Part shown: positions 23,766-38,334 of the stretch, in pieces
Position numbering within the stretch: position 1 is the stretch's first letter
Layout: every line of letters starts with the position of its first letter
Origin: Syngnathus acus
Taxonomy: Eukaryota; Chordata; Actinopteri; Syngnathiformes; Syngnathidae
NCBI RefSeq assembly: GCF_901709675.1
Contig: NC_051095.1
Location: 14,523,456 to 14,587,455, forward strand
Direction of reading: 5' to 3'
DNA: 64,000 nt
The notes under the pieces: generated by a model
Seen by the model: the letters and a program-made list of their open reading frames with translations, nothing else
Database searches by the model: none
Told to the model about the DNA's origin: nothing
Made by a program: the position numbers and the translations under genes

Positions 23766-24390
23766 TGTTGTAGTTCTAGAGATCGATCTTCGTCCCGAAA
23801 CCATTTTTAAGTCTCGTCTCGGAATCGAAGGCATTTTTACTCTTGTCTTGTCTTGGTCTGGGACAGGATGGACTCAGGATTTTTTTTATCAAGACCGGTG
23901 AGACCAAGTAATGTGAGCAGTGTGAAACACAAATGGAGGGTGTTGCGCTTCCTTGTTGGTGTCACCTGGAGTGCTAATGCCCCACGCGCACAGAGTGAAA
24001 GGAAGACTACTCGAGACGCAGCGCCCAGGAAAAATAAGAAGAAATGTCGACAAAGTCGCCAGTAACTAGGTTTGGTTTCCAAAAGATTTTCATTTGCCAA
24101 GTGAAATGTAAGCAGAAACACTCTCCAACATGCAAATTCTGTGGTGCTGGCACCAACGTCCAACTTTTATCTGCACACTAAGAGGAAGCATAAAGACAGG
24201 TAAAGTAACCGTGAAATGAACCACACCGGAAATGTTATAGTAAGAAAAACACTCATTCTAAGACAATGAGCAAAAATAAGATCTTTTCTACCTGCAATGC
24301 TTAGTCTCGACCTCCAAAAGTCTTGGTCTTGTCTCGGTCTCGAAGCTCTGTAATGTCTTTGTCTCAGTATGAGTGGTCTTGACTACAACA
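23766..24390. mobile_element. Degraded DNA transposon-like repeat, about 625 bases
   Basis: The ends TGTTGTAGTTCTAGAGATC and, inverted, TGTTGTAGTCAAGACCAC share their outer nine to ten bases. Next to the left end are phrases such as gtctcgtctcggaatcgaag and cttgtcttgtcttggtctgg, and next to the right end gtcttggtcttgtctcggtc, so the subterminal regions are inverted copies of TCTCG/CTTGT-rich sequence. No transposase could be read through it. Confidence 0.5.
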
Positions 24391-27300
24391 TTACTAATTG
24401 CCAAGTGCGGGGTCGTAGGACAAAGAACTTGACTTAAAGTAAGGCATCAAACTTAGAAATGTAAAATACCCATCTTTCCTATCACATTAATTTCCTTTAG
24501 GATGAATGGTAGACTTCACACCGGACTGGTCATTTATCCAGTCAAAGGACACATTAAGACAGAAGGCCACTCACATTCGCTGACACACTATCACTGAGAG
24601 GGAACTAAACTTGCAGTGTTTGCACCAAACTCAGGTGAATGAACATTAAACCATAATTGACACCATGAGAAATATTTCAATTCCAGTTGTAATTGTAGTT
24701 CCGGCCAAATGTTGATGAGTATAACCCAAACATTCTCTATTTCTTCCTCACAGTTTGTCACCGTGCTCATAAAATTCAGTGCCTCCCTCCATCTGATGAA
24801 GATGTCTTAACTTGCTGGCACAGAGATTTGAGGAATCCCTCAGCTCCGACAAGCTCATCGCTAAATTTGCCATCTCCTTGTGCGCGCACATAATGATCCC
24901 GTCTTGTCATACAGCTGGAGGTGATGTTTGTGTGTGGCTAATGGAGGGAAAAGGCGAGAAAAAAGGATCAGCGAAAGACTAAAAATCCCCCCTGACGGGA
25001 GCAGGGAGGGGATGCGTTCACTGTCAGGAGGAGCTCGTCAAAGAAACTCCCAGAGCTTTTGCAAGTTACTTTGTGTCAACGTCGGCAAACACACCGGAAG
25101 ATCTTGAACAGTGACATCATCCTATGAAACACGTTAAAGAGACTGGTGGTCATTCTGAAGGTCGAGTTGAGATGCTAAAATTGTGTGTGATGCAGGATGA
25201 CACACTTAAGTCAGGCTGCTATCACAGCTTGACAAACCCCAAAGGGAACCCGAAACAGCACTGCGGTGTGATAAATCACTTTACAGGGAGAATGGCTGCC
25301 ACTTTGGGCTTTAAACTCCCTTTTTGTATCCTCCACTTTGCGCTGACACTTTTGCTGTCGGTGCGGCGAGCACCCGCATTGTGCTTGTCATATGAAAATA
25401 CACGCTCTGCAACTGACAGGCAGACATGTTGATGCCACTGTGATGTTGGCGCTATGAAAGGGAATAATTAAGAGCAATTTACACCTTGATATGTTTTACG
25501 TGCGGCTCGAATGAAGCGGCACTTTGCTTTGATGCGCCACTTTCCTCTTCCGCCGTCACAGCCTTTGAAATTAAACCCTATCAAATCAAATGGCTTCGAC
25601 ATATCTATCGGAGTGTTTGAAAAAAACAATTATTCGACAGGGAGAGCAAAAAGCTACTCTGTCAACAAGTAATGGCAATCGGCTGCATTTCAATGGTACT
25701 TTTTGACAAACAACCTCATCATGGACTGACGATGGTCCGGGCAGCTGGACAGGCTTTCTCGAATCAGGAAACAATGTTATCATCTTGGATTTGGCTACAT
25801 TGACAGTGCTTTCCTGTCTGCAGTCTACTGACTGCAATTCCCAGCTTGCCTTCTTTAAACATTTCAACATTTGCTATGCTATGCCAAGTTTGATTTGATC
25901 CCGTTTTGGTACATGTTCCTGCGCACTCTGCCGCATTCAGCTTTCAAACCACCCCTCGTAAACTCTCGGCGATGATTGTGTCTATTAGATTTGAATGAAA
26001 GCTGACACAAGTTCGCCAACACAAGTTATTGCTCAGTTAGATATGAGATAACATTACTGGTGTCCGTTTTCAACTCAGTCTAAAAATGATCTAATACTTC
26101 AACTCAAATTGCATCCAACACAAGAAGGCCAAAGCAGTTGAAGTCGAAGGACAAATCAGTCCATGTCCATGGAAGGGTTTATGTCTAAATAAGTTTGAGT
26201 CTGACACGTTTCAGAGCACCCATATGCTTGCATTGACTATTTGAACTTTTCATTCGCCAGGTTGCAATTTCAAAATACATTTTCCTCCTCAATGCACTGG
26301 GACTGACTTTATCCTGTTGACTTATTTGAAACGGTGTCAAATCCCAAATTCTTTTCAAAGAGCGTGTCTTCTGGCATCCGTGGTTGTTGTGAAGACAACA
26401 TGGCAGCCGACACTCGCTGCCATGAAAGGGCTCAAATTTGCTGCTCGACAGCATTCTCTCGCTGCTCTCATCACGGCGCTGCATTGTATCTTTGACAGTG
26501 AAATGGCTGTTTTGTAATTGCACTCGGTATTAATTTTCCATTCTGGCAGCCACACAGCAAAGATTGATTAAATCCAAATTGCTACTACAGGGCCTTGATG
26601 AAGCAGTTGCCACAGAAGAGGTTAGAAGAATCATATGGGAGAACAATTCACGGGGAAAAATGGCACCAGCAGCGCAGAGGCAGACGAGAGTGGGAACCAG
26701 TTTTGGGAGTCCGGTCCATGCTCACATGTAGACATCAAGTCAGTTCTAACCACCTCAGTGGAACGGGTCCGTTTGCCAGCTTAGTTTCGGACAAACAGCC
26801 TCATTCACCACTCACCCGGGAGAGTCCGAGCTTTGCTGTCATCCCAGCGAGCCAATTCAACGCGTGCGCCATAAATCAGCCCGCAGGCCCGGCTCCAGCG
26901 GGAGCGGCAAGATGGAGTGTGATGGTCTTGTTTTTACAAACAGTAGAGGGGCACCCTTACTGCGCCGGGCAAGCCATCACTCTGTGCACACCACCACCAC
27001 CACCACAAAAACACCCACTAGATTCATCCCTTGAAGCTCCCTTGCCATAGCCCATCATTTATGCGTCTCCTCCTCCTGTCCTCCCCTTTCGTTTCATCAG
27101 CACTGCTGTCTGACATACATTGCTGTAATTAAATCTATCCCTCATCCAAAATTCTTCACATTTTTGTCTAGAATGACTTTAAGTCTGGAAGTCAAATATT
27201 AATTGTGAAAGAAATTGGAATCACTGGGCGGTCTTGTTAGCACCTCGATACGTGCGGCGAAGTCATGGGTCTCCACGCTTCTCCATTTGCACGTTAGCCC

Positions 27301-27984
27301 CAGTCAATTGATGAAGAACAGATTTGACGTCAAATCCATCACGCGGCGGAATATCTGACAGCTTGTTACTTGCCGCACGCGTAGCTGTACCCTCCTTGCG
27401 GCTATTAAAATATGTCACTTCAGCTTAATTCTAGTACGTACTGTATATACGTACATGCTATAGCTGCACTTCTCTGACTGTTCAAAAAGAAACAGGCCAA
27501 ACTGTATTCCAGGTTTTGACCTTGGCCGCTGGCGATCCTGAGCCAGCAGGTTCTGATGTGAGGAATGAATTACCTAACCCGTGTTAACAAACAATGCACA
27601 CGCGTCTAAATTGGTACAAACAGCAGATGTTTAACAGCTGTGTAACAGAGACGGCCGGGTAGAACAAACACAACTATGCTGTTAATACACCATTATATCT
27701 TTGTTAGGTTTAAAGGCAGGACTGTTGGCTATTGTGTGAAGTACAAATGAGATAGTTTTTGCAATGTTACGTGGGTGAGCGCTTTCTAATGTCCGGGCAA
27801 TGATTTTTCCACAATGCCGTACCTAGTGAGGCCCATCTGTAGCGCAGGCCAGGATTTCTTTTTTTTTATCCCTTTTTTGTTTTTTGTTTTTTGCTTGCAG
27901 TGTGATATTAAACAAGGTACAGCTTAAAAATGCAACAGTGTTAAACCAACAAATAAAATAAAAAGGAAGTCAATATTGGGGGGG

Positions 27985-28080
27985 GTCACAAGCACATGAA
28001 GAATATGCACACTCCAAACGGGATGACTCTCCTGATTTGAACACAGAGCCTCAAAACTGAGGCAAACCTGCTAACCACTA
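27985..28080 (+). mobile_element. Degraded fragment of the CCATCCATCCA/CCAATCGCAGGGCA repeat
   Basis: The phrases cacatgaagaatatgcacac, tccaaacgg and gatttgaacacagagcctca, then aaactgaggcaaacctgcta and accact, match in order the 3' third of the copy at 30592-30933. Divergence is high. Confidence 0.5.
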
Positions 28081-30591
28081 GTTAAATCTGCTGAAAAGAA
28101 ATTCTAAATATTTTAGCAAGTGATTTCAAGTTCAAATTAAACTACAATATAGTACAAACATCACAATCTTGACAATAAAAAAATGAAAATAAAAAAAACG
28201 TGTTAGTTCTGTTATTATCGTCCCAGCTGCATTTTTGACCTTACTGCTACATTTAGACAAAACTCCATCTGGAAGTTGAACAAATCAATAGTTTTGAATA
28301 TGAATGTTTTCTGTGATTCTTAAGAGCAAGTGCACAAAAGACAGAAATCCATCAAGGTTAATAATGGTAGCAACTTTTTATATACTGGAAATACTTTCCA
28401 GCTTTTGCATTGCAATATGCAGTGTGGTGTTCACTACAGCAACTACGCAAATGTTACCCTTGCCAATTGTCCGCTTTTTCAAATTGCCCTCCTAAAGGTA
28501 AGCCTCACAATTAACCTATGTTCTGGCCCTGCTGGTTCTCCACACAGCGGGCGCCTGATATGCCAGCTGCGCACGTGCCAATGCAGCCATGACAGCATAG
28601 CGATCTTCCCGCCCCCGCATATGTGATTGACTCATTTTAACTCAGCACAGCTTTTAGCAGAGGACAAAATGAAAGCTGTGTTTAAGCCTGACCAACCTCA
28701 CATAATAATTTGCTCCTAAACCTGAGTCTGAGGGGAAACATAAAGGAGGGGCCGAAGCAGCGGTCAGCATTGAGATGGAGATGAAAGCCAAGGGGAGGTA
28801 CTTAAATGGGCTAAATGACCTGTGAAAACTTTTCACATTCAGATAACTTGGTCAAAATAGCTCGCAAAATTGCATATGCATGTTCGACCATGGGTTGACG
28901 ACGTCACTTTGAAAAGAAATTGTCCTTATCTTAAATGGTCTTGTGAAAAACATTTCTGTGAAAAGTCACAGTGTGGCGCATCCACAGCACCACTCCATGG
29001 CCAATCGTCAACAAAGGGGCATTGTGCTGTGATCGATGGGCACTTAGTTCCGTCCGGAACACCTGACCCCGTCGGCAATATATTTTCAGGTCATGGTCGG
29101 CGACGACTGTATATTTACGGGCATGCTGAAGGGTCATCCTTATGTGCTCATCATCAACCTCTCACGACAACAAAGCAAACATTGTTGAACACATGGGTTC
29201 GTGCTATAATCGTATGGTGTCATTTGAATCCATTATCCCATGATCCATCACGCATAAGACAACCAAAAAGTAGTGTGTCTATTTTCTTTCCTTTTTGATT
29301 ATTTCACGCTTCTTTATTTTTGCCAGGTGGAATCAAAGAAACACAAAACCTTAGTGCCACTAAATACGTTTGGACGCTTGGACGGCAGAGCAAAAATCCA
29401 AACCATTCCTCTTTCTGTCTCTGTCGCTCTTTCTCTCGCTCTGCTTCCGACTTGCCTCAAAAAAGCAGCCTTACATAATTAATACAATGTGCCTTCTCAT
29501 TCAGTCACATTCACTTTGTGTCAGGCAGGCCTATGTGTTTAATATTCCATTTTATCTTGTCACCGAGCCCCGGTGAGGTACCCGCTCTCTCATTTCCCTC
29601 TCTACCTTCCGCCTTTTCTTTCCTCCCCCTTCCCTTGAAAAGTCTCTTCGAGGTAATTTTAACAACCACTGCAAGTAGGACATTGTAATACGGTGAGTGG
29701 CAGTATGAAGTATGAGGGGCAGCTTAAGCTATGTGAGCAGAAAGGCACACAATGAGGTGGAGTGGTTAGCCATCATGGTTTACTTTGTTGCCTCCAAGAA
29801 CCTGTGGCAGTCAACGCGTGTTTGGACATTTAATTGCACCTGTCGAGTATGCCCAGTGTTGCATTGGACCAGATCCTGAAATAAATAAATAAATACATCC
29901 ATTACTAAGATACTATGTTAGACTCACAGATTTCAAGTTTTACCTCTAAAATCAGAATGAATGATAGCGATGAGACAGCGAATAAAATCATTGGGAAATA
30001 CTGGGAATAGACGTATTCTGTTCATGGTTTAAACTGTTTAAGCCTTCTTTGTGTTTTTTAGACATTAGTTTTACATTTAGTTTCATGTTTTCCAATGTCC
30101 CTTTTGCACCTCATGTCGTATCAACTCGTTAAATTTGCGTTTCCACCTGTTCTCGTCAACCTGTTTCCGCTGTCAACCAATCAGCTCTCTCCTGCCACTT
30201 TTTTTTCCAGGTGTACCTCGTTGTCATGACAGTTTGCTTGTATATAGCTCCCTGGTTTCATTCAGGCTTTGTTGGTTCATGGGTGGTGTTGCTCGTCATT
30301 TTACATTTTCTGGAGTTTTGAGTTTATTCCCTGAATTTCTTTTTTTTGAACATTTGTTTGAAATTGCCTTGGTTAATTTAGTATTTGGGTAATTCCACAT
30401 ACCTTGTTTGTTTGTTTTGTGAATAAATCAATTTATTTCAGACTACTTATACTACTCATACTACTTTATTTGGTGTAAATCTGAGGCATTAAACAGTGGC
30501 ATTTATGTGCTACTCTGCACTGTTTCTTTGTATCTTATCTTTTGATTTTTTTTATGGGGTGGTGTGTGAGTGCAGGGTTAGTTTTAGAATT

Positions 30592-30933
30592 CCATCCATC
30601 CATTTTCTATACTGCTTGTCCCCACAGGGGTTGCGGGCGTGCTGAAGCCTATCTCAGCAGTCAACAGGCAGTAGGCGGGGACACCCTGAACCTGTTGCCA
30701 GCCAATCGCAGGGCACGCAGAGACGAACAACCATCCACACTCACACCAATGTGGAGTGCACCATCACACTACCAAACATGTTTTTGGGATGTGGGAGGAA
30801 ACCGGAGTGCCCCAAGAAAACCCACGCGGGCATGGGGAGAACACGCAAACTCCACACAGGGAGGGCCGGAGGTGGAATCGCACCCTCCTAGCTGTGAGGT
30901 GGACTTGCTAACCAGTGCGCCACCAAGCCGCCC
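30592..30933 (+). mobile_element. SINE-like dispersed fish repeat, near full length
   Basis: It begins with ccatccatccattttctata, runs through gggttgcgggcgtgctgaag, ccagccaatcgcagggcac, tgtttttgggatgtgggagg and aaaccggagtgcccc, and ends cgccaccaagccgccc. This is a very abundant fish repeat. Read on the minus strand, the end has a tRNA-like look: a GGCGG start, then a box-A-like GTTAGCAAGTCC and a box-B-like sequence. This suggests a Pol III-derived SINE in minus orientation, but that is inference. The open frame at 30542-30958 is wholly explained by this repeat. Confidence 0.8.
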
Positions 30934-33751
30934 AAGTTTCGAAATTATTGGTCTTTAATTTTTTCAGCATTTCACCAGGGGATGCGTAGTCTTTTTTTTT
31001 TTTTATATCAGCTCTGTGGCTTTTTCCTCTAAGAACGACACTGAACCATAGAAAAACCTAAACCCTGAGTTGCCCTTAGTCAATCCTTTTGCGCTCACTC
31101 AACTTGGCGCTTGACTTACATTAAGGTTGGTTGGAATGATTCAGTGTTTCAGAGTAATCCACTTTTCTTTACTAATTCCATGCATTTATACATACAGTCT
31201 TGGTTGTTAATGAAACAAGGCTATGCATTATATGCATCCGAGACTCCTGGTGCAGAAGCTCATTTTGGTTACAACGTGCAATAGTTCCTCATCAAAAAGG
31301 CTATTCTTCACCATTCTGCCTGTCAAACAGCAACAGCCGTGCTGATTTCTTTCTGGCTCCACATTATTCACCACAGCGAGAGCCGCTCCACGATACCACT
31401 TAATATGAGTCAGAATCAATAGCCTTAGCATTACCACCTGCCATCCAGTGCAGCACTATGCAGTGTCCAAGTCGCAAAAAGATTTGCACATGTGCAGGGG
31501 AGGGAAAGACCGTGAGAATACGGGGAAACTAATGGGCACATCTTTTTTAATTTGAGTTACATGCATAAGGACGATGGCAGGGTGAATACTGACACAGTGG
31601 AAGTAATTGGATTTCCCTGCGTGCGCCCACTCATGATAACATGCTGAGCTGTGACACGCAAACATCCTTATGTGTAGCGATGGGTGGGCAAAGAGGAGGG
31701 GCAGGGTTGGGTGGAGGTGTGGGTGAAGCAAGGTGCAACAGAGTGGAAGTGGCAGGTGTCAAAGATCCAATTCCTGCCATCCGCTTCCCCGTTTCCTTCT
31801 CTCAACAGCGGGAAAGCCACACAAGAGGCTTTGCGTGGACTTCCAAATGCAACGTGGCTGAACCTATGTTGAGGAATGAAGAGGTCAAGCCTGCTTTATT
31901 TATTTCCTGATGCTAATGTGAGCCGAGTAGGTGCACACAACACACAAAAGCCCGCAGCTCCTAGGCGAGGGTGGTGGTGGGAGGGGGTGCAGCGCTGCGG
32001 GCCTGTCCTCTTCATGCATTTTGGCCTCGTCTTTAACGAGCGCGGCATGAGAAGAGGCACATCATTAAATAGAGCCCCTCTGAGACTTGCCTGTCTGCCA
32101 TTAAACTTAACAGCCAACCTCTCCCATTACCTTTTATCCTTCCCTTTAAGAGGCAGGGGACAGAGGGCCTTTGAAAAGTCAAATTTGGCCACCATCGATT
32201 GAGTCCCCAGCTTAGTTATATGAAAGAAAGAACAATAAAGCCACTACAGTGCACTTTTCCCCCCTCACTAACACTAAGCCCAAGACTGTAAATAACCAGC
32301 AACAGATCTGCCTGATTTTGCATTAATACGATAATTATGCTAATGCCCAGAAAGATTTGCCTGGAGGAAATATCCCTTTTTGTACAAAAGGCTCTTTGTG
32401 AATAATGTTGTTAATGTTGATTAATTCACTTAATTTGCTTATGCACCACCGCTGGCAACGATGCAAACACATCCATGCGCTGCGCTCAGCCGTTGACCTT
32501 TTTCACGCTCAAGTGGGCGAAAAACAAGCGTAAACTAGCATGTAGCACAACACACTTCAGAGTGACTACTGGTAGTAATCATCCAGGCAGTGTTACAAGC
32601 ATGCACGCTGCACTTCAGATGTGTATCATTTGCATGCTGTAACACAAACAACAAGAACACGATATAGGAAGGTCATGTTTCACCAAACTCAAGCAGAATC
32701 AAACAAAATGTCTGGTTTTGTCAAAACAGATTTGGGATTTTTGTCGGCCAAAACATTCTGTTTTCAAAATATTGGACTTTTTCTGTCGAAGGGTGACAGA
32801 AAAGATCAGGGGGCAGACTAGGCATCCACTCAGGCTATTATTTTCCCCTGTACGTATTTCTTTAAGAATGTGTTAAAACTATGTAATTTATAATATAAAT
32901 ATTCCTTTGTAAAATGTTAGCTATAGTAGCTTTAGCTACTTTGTAACACTGCGTGAACATGTTCTGGAGAGTTTCAATGCTTATTCATACACTTGAGCCA
33001 ACTGCAATTTGTAGTTCACCTGACAAGAGCCGAAACGGACCACTTCTGAGTCTGTCTGTGACGAGTTAACTTTCAAGATTTCCTGAAGAGTCTTGACCAA
33101 GAAAAAAGGTCCAGCCTCATCAATAGTTGATATCGCGAGTCACGCGCTAAGCTGCTTGCTGCTGAGACCGAATGTCGAGTTAGAGCACGGCTCGCCGAGG
33201 TCACCTGGGGGGCAGCGAGAGAGGACCGATGCTGATTGCTGAATGAAAGATAGTCATAGTAGACGTGCGTCATATGGCTTGCCTTTAACCTTCCATTTAT
33301 ATCTGCAGGGTTCTGCTAGTAGTTAGGTGATGTAGGTCAGTGTTAAAATCAGGTTGCTTAAATTTCAATAAAATAATTACTGAACAAACATGAAGGGAAT
33401 ACATTACAGGGGTAGTCAGTATACATCTTTTGGAGGTTCTGAATGGCGCCCAAAGAATTAGTCAGAATACTGTCTGGTATTGTGGCACACACGTTTTTAC
33501 CGTATTTACAATATCTTGTTTGTTTTATATGTATGTATATTGCAAGTGATTGTCATACAAATATTTACTGTAATTTATATTGCGTAAGCGTATTTGAGTG
33601 GTGAACTTCAACACATTCCGACGAGAAGAGGACACTTTTTCACTCTACTCGCTGTTAAGCTACGACCAGGATCAGTGTTGCCACAGTTACCTACAAGAAG
33701 TAGTTCAGCTACTTTACTAATTACTTGACCTGAAAATTACGGGTTTTCAAA

Positions 33752-33815
33752 CCTGCTCCTCGGGGTGCAGTGTCCTGCATGTTTTATATATGTTTCTCTG
33801 CTGCAACACACCCGA
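33752..33815 (+). mobile_element. Half copy of the hAT MITE seen at 35571
   Basis: The phrase cctgctcctcggggtgcagt, then gtcctgcatgttttatatat, then gtttctctgctgcaacacac and ccgattcaaa matches the left half of the CAGGGGTCCCC family. The rest is missing. Confidence 0.65.
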
Positions 33816-34685
33816 TTCAAAAATAAGGACTGGGATTAACAACTGCTGCTTTATAGTAACAAAAACACATTCTGTGCATTTGGCGCTCCAAATTGAGGTG
33901 TGTAATGCACGGAGGAAAACCTGCTGCTCCTTGTTCCAGTGGAACTATGCCCCATCAATGTGATGAACAGATGAGATGGAAAAAAGTCAAATGGATTAAT
34001 GAGGGTAGAGGTGTAGCTTTTTTCCCACGGAAAAGGAAGGGAAGTGAGTGGCGTTAAAATGCCTTAAGTAACCATCCCCCCACCCCCATCCCGTCACTCC
34101 CCTCCTCCACTCTATCCCAGCTGCAGTGAAAAGTGTCTCTTTGTATTCTGGACAGAAAACCGTGAGCTACAATGTACTTGTCCATGCTTGATTATTCCCA
34201 CTGATTTCAACAGAGCGTTTAATTTATATTCTTAGGAGCTAAACCACATGCCTTTTACGTGCCCGTGAAGAATGCAAGTGTGCATGTGCATCGGCTTCTC
34301 GCATGTTAATACTGTCCGCTTCATCTCTGCTCCACGAACTCACTATGAGAGCTCCTAAATGTGAGTCAGTGCTACAGGTAATGGAGCTGATTATAGCCGA
34401 CTGGGCCGAGGGCCAGCTGCCTGGAGGGAACGCGGACCGCCCAGTTGGTGTCTCATATCCTGGGATCCCTGTAATACAAGCCTAGCTTGGCAGTCTCTCG
34501 GCGGGTATCCTTCCCACTCACGGGTCTCCTCTGGACCATGTGTGTGCCTTCATATCAGCTTGTTTACTCTGCCAGTAACAATGATGCCATGAGTCCATTG
34601 TGACTCTGTTTACAGCTGAGTGTTGGCTCCGGAGTGAACCTAACTGCTATTTTTCTGTCTTTGGGGAAGGTGTTTGGGGCAAAAG

Positions 34686-34735
34686 CAGTCCCTAACCATT
34701 TTTGCGCCATGGACAAGTTTCACGTGAAGCAAATG
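34686..34735 (+). mobile_element. 5' fragment of the GGTCCCCAACC hAT family
   Basis: The sequence cagtccctaaccatttttgc, then gccatggacaagtttcacgt, closely follows the remembered consensus CAGTGGTCCCCAACC, TTTTTTGCGCC, ACGGACCGGTTTCACG. It is the same family as 14601-14779, in the opposite orientation. Confidence 0.6.
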
Positions 34736-35570
34736 ACAATAACACCAGTAGTGTGTTACTTATGTATGTCCTACTTTTCTTTTGGTTTAACATCATTGTA
34801 GGAAATTGAAGCAAGGCAAGTGCTGCTTTGATTTTTTTTTTACCATTGCCATATTACATAGCATTTCATGCATGAGAACCACCTATAGTGACAAATTTGT
34901 ATTTTAAGTACTGATATTGTCTCTGCTTTCTTTCTTAACCCATTTAGTTTTCAAACCAGCAGTGCCTTTTAGAGGGGTCAAATAATCCAACTGGTTCATG
35001 GAGCAAATTTGAAGCTTCATTTTACTATATCTATTGGTGTGCACACAAATATCATGGCTGAAATGACGACTGAATCCAGCTAATCAATCCCAGAGATCTT
35101 TCCCTAACAGAAATAAACTCTCATGTCTCACCTACGAAATGTCAGATTTAATTGTGTGCAACGTTATTGGGAGTGGAATTCTAATGTCGGTGTCACAGCA
35201 CTACGTTGGCTAAGCGCAGTGTTATTCTAAACACTAAACAAGACAGCTAAGTTGGTTTAACTGAATTGCATGTTTGTCGCATGGGCCCGCCACAATGTCC
35301 TAACGACTAGGAGAGAGTAGTGTGCTCATAGCACTATGTGATAAGTGTGTAGGTGGGAAGCCATCTTAATCTCGCTTTATGCTGAATGTGCATCACGCAG
35401 ATCATGCAAATCGCCACCCAGAAGTGGTGAACATTGCTCTGCTCCTGCAATGACCCAGACTAATGTAATCATACCGTATGTGCACAAGACACGTCACACA
35501 GAGAAGGAAAGGTAACTGTGAGCATCTCCAAGATGGGGAAATAATGAATGGCAAGGTTATTACTTTATAG

Positions 35571-35753
35571 CAGGGGTCCCCGGGGTCCGGTGTCCTGCAT
35601 GTTTTATACTCTGTATTCGAATGATCGGATAATCAGCAAAATATGCAGAAACTGGATAACGATCCTGATCATTTAAATCAGGTGTGCTGCAGCAGGGAGA
35701 CATATAAAACATGCAGGACACCCGATCCCAAGGACTAGAATTGGGGACTCCTG
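35571..35753. mobile_element. 183-base palindromic hAT MITE
   Basis: It begins caggggtccccggggtccgg and ends ggactagaattggggactcc followed by tg. The copies of tgtcctgcatgttttata and tataaaacatgcaggacac inside form a long stem. The 8-base flanks ctttatag (35563-35570) and ctttgtag (35754-35761) differ at one base, consistent with a hAT target duplication that has since mutated. There is no coding content. Confidence 0.85.
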
Positions 35754-36739
35754 CTTTGTAGAGTCCACTTAGTAACGATACACGTTACACACTGTATGTA
35801 CCAGTTTAGTTCAATGAAACATGCAATTAATCTATTACAGGTTGCGCAAATCTTATAAATCAATTACAGCTTTAGCTAGATTTTAGACTTGTTTTTTAAT
35901 CTAAGTAGACATCCCTCTTTTGATAGGGCCCTTTTTGTCGCTAGCAAAAGGCTTAGATGAATGTGGTGTGGAAGAACCAAACCTTACTCTGGTTGCAAAA
36001 CTGGAACGTCTCCATGGAAACTTCACAAACTTCATTTGGAATGAACAAATATGTTCTAATCAACCATTCATGTTTTTGTGCACGAACTTGATTTATGTTC
36101 ATCTTTGCAGGTTAGTATCTCCTGTTTGTTCCTTGGAATACATTAAATAACTAAAATTACCAACTACAATGTTGGGCATGGTCCTGGAGACATTTTCTCC
36201 TTATGATAGATGCACACTCAAGTTGGTGTCAGTTGTTGATATTGTTGCTTGAGACTATTTTTTTCCTACTTTTCCAAATGGTGCTAATGAGAAAATAAAA
36301 CACATTTTCACCACGACGTAGTACAAAAATCGGTGAGTTTTCAGGCGTGTTCTGGCATACCAAAGGTGACTCATTTGCCGCATTTGAAATGCTCCGTCCC
36401 CCACCCCTTAACCATTTCTCTATCTCCTCATCTTTCTGTGATTAACCTTTGAAAACGGACTCTCCAACACTCTAGGCAGTGTTTGCCCACGAGCCGTTTT
36501 AACATTCCGCTCCGGCTCCAAATCCAATCCACTCCTGCCCATCAAACTCCAAGCCGTTACCAGTTTTAATCTGCCTCCCATCCCCCTGATCAAGCCTCGT
36601 TTCCCCACCTGCCGTCCACCGGGCCCCGGCTTGAAGAGGTGTTCGACAAACAAGTGTGATTTACTCTCTTTCTGTGTGGATTATTAACACACCTAGCATG
36701 CCACAGCATCATGAATAAGCAATGGAGATCCGGTAGCCT

Positions 36740-36849
<110 letters not shown>

Positions 36850-38296
36850 CCCCCCCTCACACTCACACAGCGAGCTGAATACCAGGATTGTGAGGAAAAT
36901 GAGCTGTCAGCATAGGCCCCCCTATAAGATATATCAGACTCATTGTGAGCCCTAGAAAATAATGAACTATTCCCATTTCTCTCTCTGATATGTTCAATAC
37001 GCTATCCATGACAAGTGCATGGAGATAAGCAGTTTCTTCTTGAGCTGATTAAAATACACCGGCTTTATTCATGGGAGCTTTGTTCGGATCAGGTGATGCT
37101 TCTACCGTGTTACGACATTCCGTGGCCGAGAGATAATCTACACTCTTGATTTGTCCCCGTGTGCAAAACGCAGCAGCAAAAGACACTTGGAAAACTTAAT
37201 GCAGCATCAAAACACATTAAGTTTGTTTAAATACATCCACACATCCCTCGACTTATTCCCGCTTGGAAATAAGTAAAGAACGGAAAAAGGAGAGGTGGGG
37301 CAGGGATTTTTTAAGAATTTGTTGATTTACTTAAGCAAGTACAGCAAACAAACACCACTACCAAGAGACTTTGGCTATTTTTAAACATGAAAGCAGTGTA
37401 CATGCTTGCTTAACATATTCAGATGTGTAAAAACAAAGAAAATGATGGCAGCCTCTTTTCCACAGGGTGCAATAAATGCCAGTCAGCTTTCCTTCTTACA
37501 AGTTGGAGAACACAATTTACATGTCGTTGAATCTACATGTCGTCGCTATCAGGCAGAAACCTCTTATGTCCAAATATGGTCAAATGTTTTTTTTCTTCAC
37601 AAATCGATACTCATGGGCTGGCTTCACCTTGTCTGTAATTTACATGCAATTGTAGCCAATTTAAAGCTTTGAACATTGCTTAAACAAATGATCACAACTT
37701 ATGTTTTACACGGTGAAGGCTTTTTTTGGCATTTTTTTCCACGTGATAGCAGACTTTGAAGTACTTATCTGCAACGACTTCATGTTTGTCCTATTTTGAT
37801 CAATGCCAGTTTCATTTTTTTAGCATATTCAGGTTTTTTTTTTAGTAGTACAATGTTGATGCGACGTGTGCCACAGCAATCTACGATATAATACAACTTG
37901 AACCAAGCGGTGCCTGGGAATTGGGAAGAAGCTGCCGTTTTTTGAGTTCCTGTATAGTTGTCATTTTGACAGATGGAGGTATTACGCCCTACAGCGATGA
38001 CGTATCGACATTGTTACACTGTTAGAATTAACAAGACACTACTGTTACTGTTTGTTTAATGCTGAAGAAAAACATTGCCTCACATCGGGGGTTGAAGTTG
38101 GTAAAAAGGCAGACCATCAGAGGAGCAGCACCGCCAAATAAGAGTTTAAAAATGGATATTAACTGCCAACAAACATTTGCATTGAAAACAATTGTCACTG
38201 TCTCAGATACTCACTTCTTATGTATTTTGAATGCACGAGCCGCAACTGTCGTGTGAAAAGAGTACTTTAGTATGTATATTTTGTCACAAGGTTTGT

Positions 38297-38334
38297 TATT
38301 TATTTATTTATTAATTTATTTATTTATTTATTTA
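38297..38334. repeat. (TTTA)n tract
   Basis: About nine TTTA units with one tta-aat interruption. Confidence 0.9.

Noticed and set aside
26595-27050. Open frame of 151 codons on the plus strand in a more GC-rich patch
   Set aside because: Biased composition, a proline run from a CCA repeat, and no family match. It lies in intron 5 and its higher GC content alone explains the lack of stops.
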